The position numbers and the translations under genes were made by a program. From positions 607,330 to 671,329 of the forward strand of contig JAECRG010000001.1 of NCBI GenBank assembly GCA_015999875.1: a stretch of DNA of 64,000 nt, given 5' to 3'. The notes under the pieces were generated by a model. It made no database searches. It saw nothing but the letters and a program-made list of their open reading frames with translations, and had not been told where the DNA came from. Numbering within the stretch: the stretch's first letter is position 1; every line of letters begins with the position of its first letter. Positions 7,985 to 16,638 of the stretch are shown here, piece after piece. Source of the DNA: Candidatus Saccharimonadota bacterium. Its GTDB lineage: Bacteria; Patescibacteriota; Saccharimonadia; Saccharimonadales; Saccharimonadaceae.

Positions 7985-8992
7985 ATGAATATACTTGTTA
8001 CTGGAGGTGTTGGCTATATTGGTAGTCACACTGCCGTAAAGCTTATCGAGGCTGGTCACACACCTATCGTAGTGGATAGTCTCGTTAACAGTAACGTTGA
8101 GTCACTTGCTCGTATCGAGCAGATTACCGGTACGAAGCAGCTGTTTTATAAGGCAGATCTACGAGATAGAGATGCACTCGATGCTATCTTTTCAAGCAAC
8201 CGACTAGATGCAGTGATTCATTTTGCTGGGCTCAAGGCAGTAGGCGAAAGTACCGAGAAGCCCCTATATTACTATCAAAACAACTTAGATTCCACGCTCG
8301 TGCTTCTCGATGTTATGCAGGCGCATGCTGTCAAAAAGCTTGTATTCAGCTCAAGCGCTACTGTCTACGGATCAGCACCTGTGCCGTATGTCGAAACCTA
8401 TCCAGCCGGGCAAGGAATAACAAACCCCTACGGCCGTACAAAATACTTTGTCGAGGAGATGATGAGCGATGTTGCAAAAAGTGATGACACGCTTGAATTT
8501 ACGAGTCTTCGCTACTTCAACCCTGTTGGTGCACACCCCAGCGGCCTTATCGGAGAAAACCCAAATGGCACGCCAAATAACCTTATGCCCTACATCACCC
8601 AAGTAGCTGTCGGTAAGCGTGACAAGCTCGGTATTTTTGGCGATAATTACGACACTATCGACGGTACTGGAGTGCGAGATTACATACATGTCGATGACCT
8701 TGCTGAAGGCCATCTAGCTGCGCTCATACATGCTACACCCGGCTATCATACTGTCAATCTTGGAAGTGGGCGTGGTACTTCAGTGCTCGAGCTTGTGCAT
8801 GCATTTGAAGTTGCGGCCGGGGTTACCATTCCCTATAAGATACTGCCGCGACGTTCTGGTGATTTGCCCGCGTACTACGCAGACGCAAGCCTAGCCGCAA
8901 GCAGATTAAACTGGCGCACGACACGTACGATAGAAGACGCATGCCGCGATAGTTGGAACTGGCAATCAAAAAACCCCGAAGGGTATAATTAA
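7985..8992 (+). CDS. galE: UDP-glucose 4-epimerase
   Basis: A short-chain dehydrogenase of 335 residues, the usual length for GalE. It has the Rossmann motif GGVGYIGSHTAVKL, VIHFAGLKAVGES, the SSSATVYG strand and the catalytic YGRTK (Tyr-x3-Lys). The C-terminal part has GTPNNLMPYITQVAVGKR and GVRDYIHVDDLAEGH. It interconverts UDP-glucose and UDP-galactose, or the N-acetyl forms, supplying galactose-type residues for the surface glycan. In this sequence the usual GGNP/GC-x-R surroundings are conserved enough for a firm family call, but substrate range (Glc versus GlcNAc) cannot be read. It is expressed from its own leaderless-type promoter. Confidence 0.94.
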   Translation: MNILVTGGVGYIGSHTAVKLIEAGHTPIVVDSLVNSNVESLARIEQITGTKQLFYKADLRDRDALDAIFSSNRLDAVIHFAGLKAVGESTEKPLYYYQNNLDSTLVLLDVMQAHAVKKLVFSSSATVYGSAPVPYVETYPAGQGITNPYGRTKYFVEEMMSDVAKSDDTLEFTSLRYFNPVGAHPSGLIGENPNGTPNNLMPYITQVAVGKRDKLGIFGDNYDTIDGTGVRDYIHVDDLAEGHLAALIHATPGYHTVNLGSGRGTSVLELVHAFEVAAGVTIPYKILPRRSGDLPAYYADASLAASRLNWRTTRTIEDACRDSWNWQSKNPEGYN

Positions 8993-9031
8993 CACCCATA
9001 GACAAACTGACTGTACTTATGACGTAACATA

Positions 9032-9040
9032 TGGTGTAAT
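9032..9040 (+). promoter_or_regulatory. Extended -10 TGG-TGTAAT deciding the next start codon
   Basis: TGTAAT at 9035-9040, preceded by TGG, ends 7 nt before the ATG at 9048. The alternative in-frame ATG at 9039 overlaps the -10 element and so would not be transcribed from this promoter. This supports initiation at 9048. Confidence 0.4.
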
Positions 9041-9047
9041 GATAGCT

Positions 9048-9908
9048 ATGACAGAGGTTCGTCGGGTCAATGTGGAATCACCTCAATCTTTTCTAAAAGA
9101 AGATAATTACTCTGACGTCCTTCCTCTTCAACATGATGGTATATACGCAACAGCATGGACGGCTTTATATGACAACCAGACGCCAGTCGTCATTAAGCGC
9201 TATCAAGTACCAGTGAATCCAACAGAAAGCATAGCTGACTGGATAGAGTATAGCCAAGACATCAATAGATTCTCTGAAACAACAGGTATTACAGCTTCGC
9301 AAAACATTAGCACAGCCAATGATGATGAGTATATTTATTTTACGGACAAATTAGCTGCGACACAGGATGTTTCAAAAATTCTTGCTGATACTACTGTCGA
9401 CTTAGCTGCTCGCTACGTACTAGCTTCAGACCTCCTAGCTTCACTTATATCTATACCTAGAGACGAGCACAACCAACTTGCCTATATGATTGATGGCAAG
9501 ATATCTAATTTCTGCCCCAGCGAAACAGGCGGATTTACGTATGTAGATCTTTTTCCTGCCCATACACGGCAGCAAGACTCACGCTTCCTCAAACCATCCC
9601 CAAGTCATGCAAGTGGTGACCGTAGTCTACAGCTCGACTCATTCATTACAGGTGATGCCTATGGCGTAACTGGAAGGTTTGTGGGTATGCTAGCTCGTAA
9701 TCACCCCGACGTTTACTCTGTATTCAAAGATGAGTGGCTGCAAGCACAGCAAGCAGGCAATGAGATACCGCACGATATCCAACAATACATAGGATTCTTG
9801 ATAGAAGATAACAATCGCTTCATGTCAATGCTGTACACACACTGTAAAGATACTGAGTCGTTTAGTCGTCTCGACACTATATTGAATTCTACACTGTATA
9901 CTAAATAG
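9048..9908 (+). CDS. Uncharacterised protein, possibly a divergent kinase-fold phosphotransferase
   Basis: The product has 286 residues from the ATG at 9048. I do not recognise a named family. It is soluble, without a signal peptide. A weak resemblance to the aminoglycoside phosphotransferase/protein kinase fold is seen: PVVIKRYQV could be the strand with the ATP-contacting Lys, and MIDGKISNF followed by GGFTYVDLFP resembles the catalytic-loop Asn and the metal-binding Asp of APH-like enzymes (N...V-D-L-F-P). A clear H-x-D catalytic motif is absent, so activity is uncertain. It is followed 3 bp later by a histidine phosphatase gene, suggesting a kinase/phosphatase-like pair acting on a small molecule. 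This is inference; it could equally be an unrelated hypothetical. Confidence 0.5.
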   Translation: MTEVRRVNVESPQSFLKEDNYSDVLPLQHDGIYATAWTALYDNQTPVVIKRYQVPVNPTESIADWIEYSQDINRFSETTGITASQNISTANDDEYIYFTDKLAATQDVSKILADTTVDLAARYVLASDLLASLISIPRDEHNQLAYMIDGKISNFCPSETGGFTYVDLFPAHTRQQDSRFLKPSPSHASGDRSLQLDSFITGDAYGVTGRFVGMLARNHPDVYSVFKDEWLQAQQAGNEIPHDIQQYIGFLIEDNNRFMSMLYTHCKDTESFSRLDTILNSTLYTK

Positions 9909-9911
9909 GTT

Positions 9912-10532
9912 ATGAAAATACTTTTTATTCGCCATGGCAAAAGCATCGATGACGTCAACGGAGTGTCACAACGGGACGATTCACCACTTAGTGAAAGTGG
10001 TATTCTTCAGGCAAAAAAACGTGCTTTCGACTTCAATTCTACGATTGTAGATGCCTGTTATGCATCACATTATCAGCGAGCGCAAGATACGGCTCACATC
10101 TTATTTCCCTCGACACCGATCATTACACGCTCTGATATATACGAAATTAAACGCCCTACCAGACTAGATGGCGGCGATCACAAAGATGCCGTGCATTTCT
10201 GGGAGGTGGAGCATAGACTCGATAAGTATGCGCCCGATTGGTCATATGATGGTTCAGAGAGTTTTACAGAAGTCACCGCGCGAGCTCGTGATTTCATTGA
10301 TGAAATGGAAGAAAAGCACCGCACCGACGAAACGTCCATAGCTGTTATTTCTCATGGAGGTTTTATACGGCATTGTATAGGTGTTGCCACCATGGGAAAC
10401 GCATACCGACCGGCTGATTTCTTTGACCTACTATTTCCTATGAGGATAGACAACCTTGACGCTATCTCACTCTCATACGAAGAAGATAAAAAACCATCAT
10501 GGAAAATACTCAACAGATCAGATTTGTTGTAA
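9912..10532 (+). CDS. Histidine phosphatase family protein (phosphoglycerate mutase-like)
   Basis: Its 206 residues begin with the catalytic LFIRHGKS motif (R-H-G with the phosphorylated His near residue 9). The second catalytic His is in VISHGGFIRH near residue 146. Conserved acid/base and phosphate-pocket regions include DSPLSESG and the SHYQRAQDTA segment. Members dephosphorylate small phosphometabolites or act as cofactor-dependent mutases. The presence of one domain and absence of the cofactor-dependent mutase core motifs favour a broad-specificity phosphatase. It forms a short operon with the unidentified upstream gene. Its physiological substrate is not evident; a sugar-phosphate or nucleotide intermediate of the surrounding glycan pathway is plausible. 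Confidence 0.85.
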   Translation: MKILFIRHGKSIDDVNGVSQRDDSPLSESGILQAKKRAFDFNSTIVDACYASHYQRAQDTAHILFPSTPIITRSDIYEIKRPTRLDGGDHKDAVHFWEVEHRLDKYAPDWSYDGSESFTEVTARARDFIDEMEEKHRTDETSIAVISHGGFIRHCIGVATMGNAYRPADFFDLLFPMRIDNLDAISLSYEEDKKPSWKILNRSDLL

Positions 10533-10569
10533 ATATCACACAATTAAACATTTACCTTTTCCACAATAG

Positions 10570-11613
<1,044 letters not shown>

Positions 11614-11615
11614 TT

Positions 11616-12173
11616 ATGTCAGAATGGCAGACAAAATCTTCGAAAGTCGTCTACGAAAACCCGTGGTTAATCATAAAGGAAGATGAAGTTGTCATGCCAA
11701 ATGGTAAAGATGGACTCTATGGAGTTGTGTCGTCAAAAAGTGATGCTGTCTTCGTTGTACCCATAGATACAGCAGGCAACACATACTTAGTTCAGCAAGA
11801 GCACTACACAACACGAGAGCTTGCATGGCAATGTATTGCCGGCAGGACAGATGGTGAACCTGCGGAAATTGCCGCCAAGCGCGAGTTACTGGAAGAAGCG
11901 GGGCTCGCTGCTGAGCAAATCACAATAATGTCCAGCGCTCGCACTGCGACTGGCATGACAACATTCCGTACATCGCTCTGCTTAGCCGAACACCTATCAG
12001 AAGATATGAGTCACTTTGACAGTGGCGAGATAAACCAAGTGAAAAAAGTTCCGCTCGCGGACATACCGAGACTCATATTTGCAGGTGAGATTGCTGCCAC
12101 TGAGAGTATTGCTGCACTGCTGATGGCGACCGAGTATCTAAAAATCCATAGGAAAAATCATGCCCCGAACTGA
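11616..12173 (+). CDS. NUDIX hydrolase (ADP-ribose/nucleotide-sugar pyrophosphatase-like), copy 1
   Basis: This 185-residue protein starts 2 bp after rfbB. The NUDIX box is seen around residues 75-97 as GRTDGEPAEIAAKRELLEEA followed by GL, with the metal-binding REL-x-EE core intact, but the usual PGG before the box is IAG, a small deviation. The N-terminal antiparallel segment VVYENPWLIIKEDEV resembles ADP-ribose pyrophosphatases. Such enzymes cleave nucleoside diphosphates linked to another moiety. Position directly after a dTDP-sugar enzyme suggests control of nucleotide-sugar or ADP-ribose pools, but no substrate can be fixed. Its stop overlaps the start of the next NUDIX gene by 14 bp. 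Confidence 0.85.
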   Translation: MSEWQTKSSKVVYENPWLIIKEDEVVMPNGKDGLYGVVSSKSDAVFVVPIDTAGNTYLVQQEHYTTRELAWQCIAGRTDGEPAEIAAKRELLEEAGLAAEQITIMSSARTATGMTTFRTSLCLAEHLSEDMSHFDSGEINQVKKVPLADIPRLIFAGEIAATESIAALLMATEYLKIHRKNHAPN

Positions 12174-12711
12174 CAAACCCTGGAAGGTGCTAAGCTCTGA
12201 GATTAAATACCAGAACCCTTGGATGCGTATTCGTGAAGACAAAGTAATTACTCCTCTCGGTACAGAAGGTATCTATGGGTTACTAGAATCAAAAGACTCT
12301 GTAATGATTGCCGTACTCAACGACAAAAATGAGCTTTACGTAGTACGAACATTCGCCTACCCAGATCAGTCGTGGAATTGGGAATTGCCTGGCGGCAATA
12401 CAGACGGAGAAGACATAGCTATAGCGAGCAAGCGCGAGCTCGAAGAAGAAACGGGTATCATCGCCGCTTCATGGGAGTTGCTTGGCAAAAATCGCGTTTG
12501 CAATGGCTTCATGACCGAACGGATGGCAGTTTATCTTGCGCGTGATCTCTCGTTTACTGGAGAAAAAGAAGTGTCGACTGAGCAAATAGACGAGGCTGGC
12601 TTTTTTGACATGGAAGAAGTTGACCGTATGGTTACTACTGGCGAAATTAATGACGGCCAGAGCATCACAGGTATACACCTAGCTCAGAAATGGATTGCAC
12701 GCAATGTTTGA
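12160..12711 (+). CDS. NUDIX hydrolase, copy 2
   Basis: A 183-residue protein with a textbook NUDIX box: LPGGNTDGEDIAIASKRELE followed by EETGI. Its N-terminus (WKVLSSEIKYQNPWMRIRED) is clearly related to the same region of the preceding gene (SSKVVYENPWLIIKED), so the two are diverged tandem paralogues. Here the PGG motif is intact. It overlaps both neighbours (14 bp upstream, 8 bp downstream), implying translational coupling in one operon. Likely a nucleoside-diphosphate-X hydrolase with a different preference from copy 1. The substrate is unknown. Confidence 0.87.
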   Translation: MPRTDKPWKVLSSEIKYQNPWMRIREDKVITPLGTEGIYGLLESKDSVMIAVLNDKNELYVVRTFAYPDQSWNWELPGGNTDGEDIAIASKRELEEETGIIAASWELLGKNRVCNGFMTERMAVYLARDLSFTGEKEVSTEQIDEAGFFDMEEVDRMVTTGEINDGQSITGIHLAQKWIARNV

Positions 12712-13249
12712 ATATGAAGAACGCGAACTGCTTGATGTCGTCAATGAGAACGACGAGATAATCGACTCGATTCACCGTGGCGACATGATGAAACTCCGAG
12801 ACACGCCGGGTCGCTACCTCCGAGTAATAGAACTGTTCCTACAACGACCAGACGGAGACATATATTTACCTCGTAGATCACCTCACAAAAAGATCTTTCC
12901 AGGTTCACTTGATCACAGCGCTGCTGGGCATATCAATAAAGGCGAGACCTACGAACAGGCACTAGTGCGCGAAACACGCGAAGAGCTCGGAATCGAGACA
13001 ACACCTGACAACTTTATTTTTATCAAAAAGTTTGCACCGACAAAAGAACTTTTTTATTTTCGCAACTTTTATCTACTTCGTACTGACAAATTTCCGAAAC
13101 TAAGTCCTGAACATACCGAAGCAGCCTGGATTGCACCAAACAAGTTGGAAGAGTTTTTAAATAAAGACGTTCCCGCAAAACACACTATTTACGAAGACAT
13201 TCCTGTCCTGTTATGGTATTTTTCGCAAGAGAGCATGCAAATATCTTAA
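12704..13249 (+). CDS. NUDIX hydrolase, isopentenyl-diphosphate-isomerase-like type
   Basis: Starting at the ATG at 12704 (a TTG at 12695 is in frame but less likely), the product has 181 residues. The N-terminal LLDVVNENDEIIDSIHRGDM is typical of the YfcD/IPP-isomerase-like NUDIX group. The NUDIX box occurs as SAAGHINKGETYEQALVRET followed by REELGI. Unlike the two preceding NUDIX proteins it lacks the ENPW-type N-terminus, so it is not a recent copy of them. Such proteins hydrolyse nucleotide derivatives or isomerise isopentenyl diphosphate; the isomerase Cys and Glu residues could not be confidently located, so hydrolase is preferred. Its TAA stop shares the palindrome TTAA with the convergent exonuclease gene. 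Confidence 0.82.
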   Translation: MFEYEERELLDVVNENDEIIDSIHRGDMMKLRDTPGRYLRVIELFLQRPDGDIYLPRRSPHKKIFPGSLDHSAAGHINKGETYEQALVRETREELGIETTPDNFIFIKKFAPTKELFYFRNFYLLRTDKFPKLSPEHTEAAWIAPNKLEEFLNKDVPAKHTIYEDIPVLLWYFSQESMQIS

Positions 13250-13821
13250 TTAGTTGAGTTTAATATATTGCGAAGGATTACACCGTATCCCTGGGAATCT
13301 TCTAGAGCATTGTGTGTATGTTCAGGCATACCTTTTGTTAGAAATTCCGGTAGTTCACTACGGCGTGAATCATTGAGTGTCCTACCGAATTTACCCGATA
13401 TATACGAACGAAGATCTAGTGTTAATAAGATATCTGCTTTATTAATCGCAAAAGGATTTATGCCAACAAACTTATATAGATACCAGCTCACAAATGTATA
13501 ATCAACGGCTATCGGATGGGCTACAAATATTGGCTCAGCATCGAGCGCATTCAGCCACTCATAAAAATCTTTCATCACAACATCCGCAGGAGAAGCATCT
13601 TTGCACACTTGCTCCCACGCTTCAGGCTGCGTGCCCCACCACTTCATAGTATCAGGGTGCTCAGATGCACCTTCGATAGGCAGAATAGTCCTATAAAATG
13701 TAGCTACTTCTTCGTGCTGTGTTGTGGCGGTGGCACCTATGGCCAACATTGAATATTGTCCAGGAGTAGGACCGTTATTTTCAATATCCACAACAACATA
13801 TATCTGGTTCTTATCTAACAC
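13246..13821 (-). CDS. DEDDh-type 3'-5' exonuclease (RNase T/DnaQ-like)
   Basis: A 191-residue single-domain exonuclease. Motif I is VVVDIENNGP (D-x-E), motif II is FVAHPIAVDYTFVSW with the Asp, and motif III is HNALEDSQGYG with the His and last Asp of the DEDDh set. The family removes nucleotides from 3' ends of DNA or RNA; the short stand-alone form resembles oligoribonuclease/RNase T-like enzymes or a DNA polymerase proofreading subunit. It begins with GTG at 13821, with a GAGG about 10 nt upstream and a TGG-TATAAT extended -10 farther upstream (about 13853), so its mRNA has a leader. Its location between unrelated glycan genes gives no further functional clue. Confidence 0.82.
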   Translation of the reverse strand: MLDKNQIYVVVDIENNGPTPGQYSMLAIGATATTQHEEVATFYRTILPIEGASEHPDTMKWWGTQPEAWEQVCKDASPADVVMKDFYEWLNALDAEPIFVAHPIAVDYTFVSWYLYKFVGINPFAINKADILLTLDLRSYISGKFGRTLNDSRRSELPEFLTKGMPEHTHNALEDSQGYGVILRNILNSTN

Positions 13822-13882
13822 AACACTTGTACCTCAGGTTACTTATATTAGCATTATACCAGGTCGAGCGCGACTAAAGAGG

Positions 13883-14476
13883 TCATCTAAAAATTGACAT
13901 GGTTACTGCATGAAAATCAATGCCAGCTGCTGCTGCAGCCCGACAGTCCGCATCACTATCTCCGACCATTAAATAGCTGGAACGATCCGACTGGCCGTCA
14001 TATATTAAATTAAAACCGTCAACAAAAGGTTTGAGCATCGTGACGTCAGTTCTGCTAGCAATCGTCTTAAAACGATGTATCAGACCATACTCAATTAATG
14101 TATCTTCGATGATACTTCTACTATTTGAGGACCACACCGATAGTGTGATGTCTCCATCTAACTGCCGTATAAAATTAAGTAGTTCGTCGTTGGGCACAAT
14201 TCTTTTAAGCAATCTTTTCTCTACAATGCTGCTATTATTTGAAATTTTATTTGAAATTGATGATCCAAATTGATGAACATACATATTCTGCATATCACCC
14301 CAACTTATATCGTTTCGCATATAGCTATCGAATAAGTTCGCATCAAGCTCTTTCATGTGCATTTCGATATCATCAAAAAAATAGTCCCACTCTAAATCAA
14401 GCCAAAAGAGAGTCTTATCAAAATCAAATATTATGTGCTTTTTATCACTAGCACTATTCAATAAGTCTTTTTGCAT
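13883..14476 (-). CDS. HAD-superfamily hydrolase
   Basis: A 197-residue product from the ATG at 14476; a longer in-frame start at 14497 would lie inside the previous gene and is less likely, since the AGGTAG of that gene's stop provides ribosome-binding context. Motif I, IIFDFDKTLFWLD, carries the nucleophile Asp and the second Asp (D-x-D-x-T). Motif II is LSVWSSNS, and motif III/IV is MVGDSDADCRAAAAAG. The cap is helical, C1-type. It is probably a small-molecule phosphatase. It is the last gene of a tight five-gene leftward operon (ATP-grasp, nucleotidyltransferase-like, PLP enzyme, dehydrogenase), suggesting that it removes a phosphate from an intermediate or product of that pathway. The substrate is unknown. 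Confidence 0.8.
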   Translation of the reverse strand: MQKDLLNSASDKKHIIFDFDKTLFWLDLEWDYFFDDIEMHMKELDANLFDSYMRNDISWGDMQNMYVHQFGSSISNKISNNSSIVEKRLLKRIVPNDELLNFIRQLDGDITLSVWSSNSRSIIEDTLIEYGLIHRFKTIASRTDVTMLKPFVDGFNLIYDGQSDRSSYLMVGDSDADCRAAAAAGIDFHAVTMSIFR

Positions 14477-14477
14477 A

Positions 14478-15566
14478 CTACCTGACCGTGGCCTCAAAAT
14501 TACCTTTAAGATCGATATACTCTTCTTTCCAACGACGTATCATGATGGCATGTGTGTATGTGGATTTCTTAGAGAGGGATGGCGATTCACCGAGTAAGAC
14601 CTGGATACCTTCGTGAATAAAGTTGATGCCAACATGATCATTTGCCGCAATAGTACCTGATATACGCGGGTTTACATCATATACAAACGGCTCACCTTGT
14701 CGTCCTCGCCTATACCTCATTTGTACATTTACGTTGAGATTCAGCCCAAAAGCCTCGACAACATTAGATGCAATTCGTGATACTTTTGGCGCTTCAATAG
14801 TCTCGCCCATACTAGATACACCCCCTGTCGCCTGAAGCCTTAAGCGCGGGATGATAGCTATCGATTTACTCTCACGTGCCAGCACGTCTACACTGTAGTC
14901 TTCTCCAGATAAATACTCCATCGCTATGAGGTCTAAGTCGTTTTGTTTAGCGTGTGGCAAGTGCTTGATAATCTCAAGATACGCAGAAAATGGCAAAGAG
15001 CTGAAACCCCGCTCTGAAATATCCGAGTCCTGGTCCAACAAGCAAAAACCTCTTGCCCCACTCAGATTACGAGGTTTTACGACAACTTTTTTTGCTGGAT
15101 ATCCCAGAATTTTAACAGCAGATACAAGCTCCTGCAAAGTGTCGACACTGTGATATAAAGGAGTTGCGAAACCAAATTCTTTGAGATTATTCATTAGAAA
15201 ATACTTATCAACTACTTTGTTGATGCCGCTGACATCTGATGTAAGTATTTTTATATTATGATCCGAAAAGATTGATGCATGCTCAGCAAATATAATAGCC
15301 TCTTCGTTAGTCCAAGGCACAATTACATCAACCTTATGTTGTATACATATATCCAGCACTGCACGAGTATACCCCTCAATATCTTCCGGTGAAGGAACAA
15401 CATAGTGCTGGTCTACCCATAACCTTCCGACAGGGTAGTTTGCGACCGAATGGTCTATCCCTATAATATTGTAAGTGCAGCTAGCAACCCCTCGAAGCGT
15501 CTCTATAGCACTTGCGGTAACAGGGTGACCGACGTCCGTTATTAATATATTCCGTATATAATTCAC
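14478..15566 (-). CDS. ATP-grasp ligase (carbamoyl-phosphate-synthase-like)
   Basis: A 362-residue protein starting with GTG at 15566, with AGGA 6 nt upstream. It has an N-terminal pre-ATP-grasp Rossmann-like domain (NILITDVGHPVTASAIETL, then VDVIVPWTNEEA), followed by the ATP-grasp fold: KVVVKPRNLSGARGF is the ATP-binding strand and glycine loop, LIAMEYLSGEDYSVDVLA is the central strand pair, and VYDVNPRISGTIAANDHVG carries the metal-binding Asn/Asp. Such enzymes activate a carboxylate as an acyl phosphate and join it to an amine or other nucleophile. Amino-acid ligases of this type often occur in polysaccharide and peptide-natural-product clusters. In this operon it probably couples the product of the PLP enzyme to another compound. 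Substrates are not known. Confidence 0.85.
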   Translation of the reverse strand: MNYIRNILITDVGHPVTASAIETLRGVASCTYNIIGIDHSVANYPVGRLWVDQHYVVPSPEDIEGYTRAVLDICIQHKVDVIVPWTNEEAIIFAEHASIFSDHNIKILTSDVSGINKVVDKYFLMNNLKEFGFATPLYHSVDTLQELVSAVKILGYPAKKVVVKPRNLSGARGFCLLDQDSDISERGFSSLPFSAYLEIIKHLPHAKQNDLDLIAMEYLSGEDYSVDVLARESKSIAIIPRLRLQATGGVSSMGETIEAPKVSRIASNVVEAFGLNLNVNVQMRYRRGRQGEPFVYDVNPRISGTIAANDHVGINFIHEGIQVLLGESPSLSKKSTYTHAIMIRRWKEEYIDLKGNFEATVR

Positions 15567-15583
15567 ACAGATTCCTTCTTTAG

Positions 15584-16633
15584 TTAGGGTTGCAGAGCGA
15601 CAAAGCCTTTACCTTCATCTACCACCACGTACCGCTTACCGTTTTTGCGAGATGTGAATATTTGACCATCCACTCGAATAGCATTACCATCCCTGAATAA
15701 GCAGATATACCCCCGGGCAGTGATTACGATATCACTAAGTTCCTCGTTGTCAATTTTTAATTTCGTAGGCAAATAATAGGATTCAGAGTCATCAACCACT
15801 GTGCCAGTTAGACTTACCATATCCTCTGCCTCAAGCGTATCCCATAAGTTAAAAGACTCTTTATTAGTAGACTTACTAAACGTAAAGTCCAGCTTTACAC
15901 CGTCAACAAAAATCGTGTCAAACCGCCCCTCTACTGTTCTTTTGAGTTGATCCTCAGACATCTCATTACCAAAGCGAGCCTTTTTCTTACGTATGTATGC
16001 ATCTAGCTCATTATCTGAAAGACCCGAAAAGCGTGGATCGTTTTGTAGAGCATCTTCCGAGAACGCGCGGGCCGCTTCTACTGATTCTTCTCCGTAAAAT
16101 ATTAGATCAACATCGTTTCGAACACGATGATCAATCGCCTGTGTTAATAGTAACGATCCAGTGATGCCCACACTACCTATCAAGCGAGGACTGAACTTTT
16201 CAAGTTTATGCAGCGTATGTAGCAGCGGATTACTCTCATCCGGATTTAACGGCCGTTCTCGGCGAATCTTCGCCACAATTGATTTTGGATCATATACGTC
16301 TCTCACCTTATCGCGATCAACTTTCATAAGTACATTCCATCCCTCGGGACCATAGAAATAATCTGGCAGATTTTCTCTAATAAAATTGGGATACTCGTCC
16401 AAGGCGATGTGCCCAAGAATCTTCGAGTATTCTTTTCCCTTTACGATAATCTGCTCTTGTGCAGAAGTGCCTAATACGTCTTCCAGCTGACTTGTCGCCA
16501 TATAATATGGCATGCCATATATAGAGTCTTTGGTATGCGAATCCCCACTCACACAAAAAAGTAAATCATCATCCGTTCTAAGGTACGTATGATCACGGTC
16601 AAGATTTGGTCGATAAGTATTTCCTGTGCTCAT
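15584..16633 (-). CDS. Nucleotidyltransferase-like protein of unknown function
   Basis: A 349-residue soluble protein. The segment GSVGITGSLLLTQAIDHRV plus RNDVDLIFYG near residues 155-180 has the G-S ... D-x-D pattern of DNA-polymerase-beta-like nucleotidyltransferases; a further acidic residue at KLDFTF near residue 250 could be the third metal ligand. The N-terminal third and C-terminal ~100 residues match nothing I recognise; the C-terminal part is beta-rich. Proteins of this type modify a small molecule, RNA or protein with a nucleotide. It sits third in the five-gene operon, between the PLP enzyme and the ATP-grasp ligase, with gaps of only 5 and 17 bp. A role in activating the operon's intermediate is inferred. 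Confidence 0.6.
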   Translation of the reverse strand: MSTGNTYRPNLDRDHTYLRTDDDLLFCVSGDSHTKDSIYGMPYYMATSQLEDVLGTSAQEQIIVKGKEYSKILGHIALDEYPNFIRENLPDYFYGPEGWNVLMKVDRDKVRDVYDPKSIVAKIRRERPLNPDESNPLLHTLHKLEKFSPRLIGSVGITGSLLLTQAIDHRVRNDVDLIFYGEESVEAARAFSEDALQNDPRFSGLSDNELDAYIRKKKARFGNEMSEDQLKRTVEGRFDTIFVDGVKLDFTFSKSTNKESFNLWDTLEAEDMVSLTGTVVDDSESYYLPTKLKIDNEELSDIVITARGYICLFRDGNAIRVDGQIFTSRKNGKRYVVVDEGKGFVALQP

Positions 16634-16638
16634 AATTA

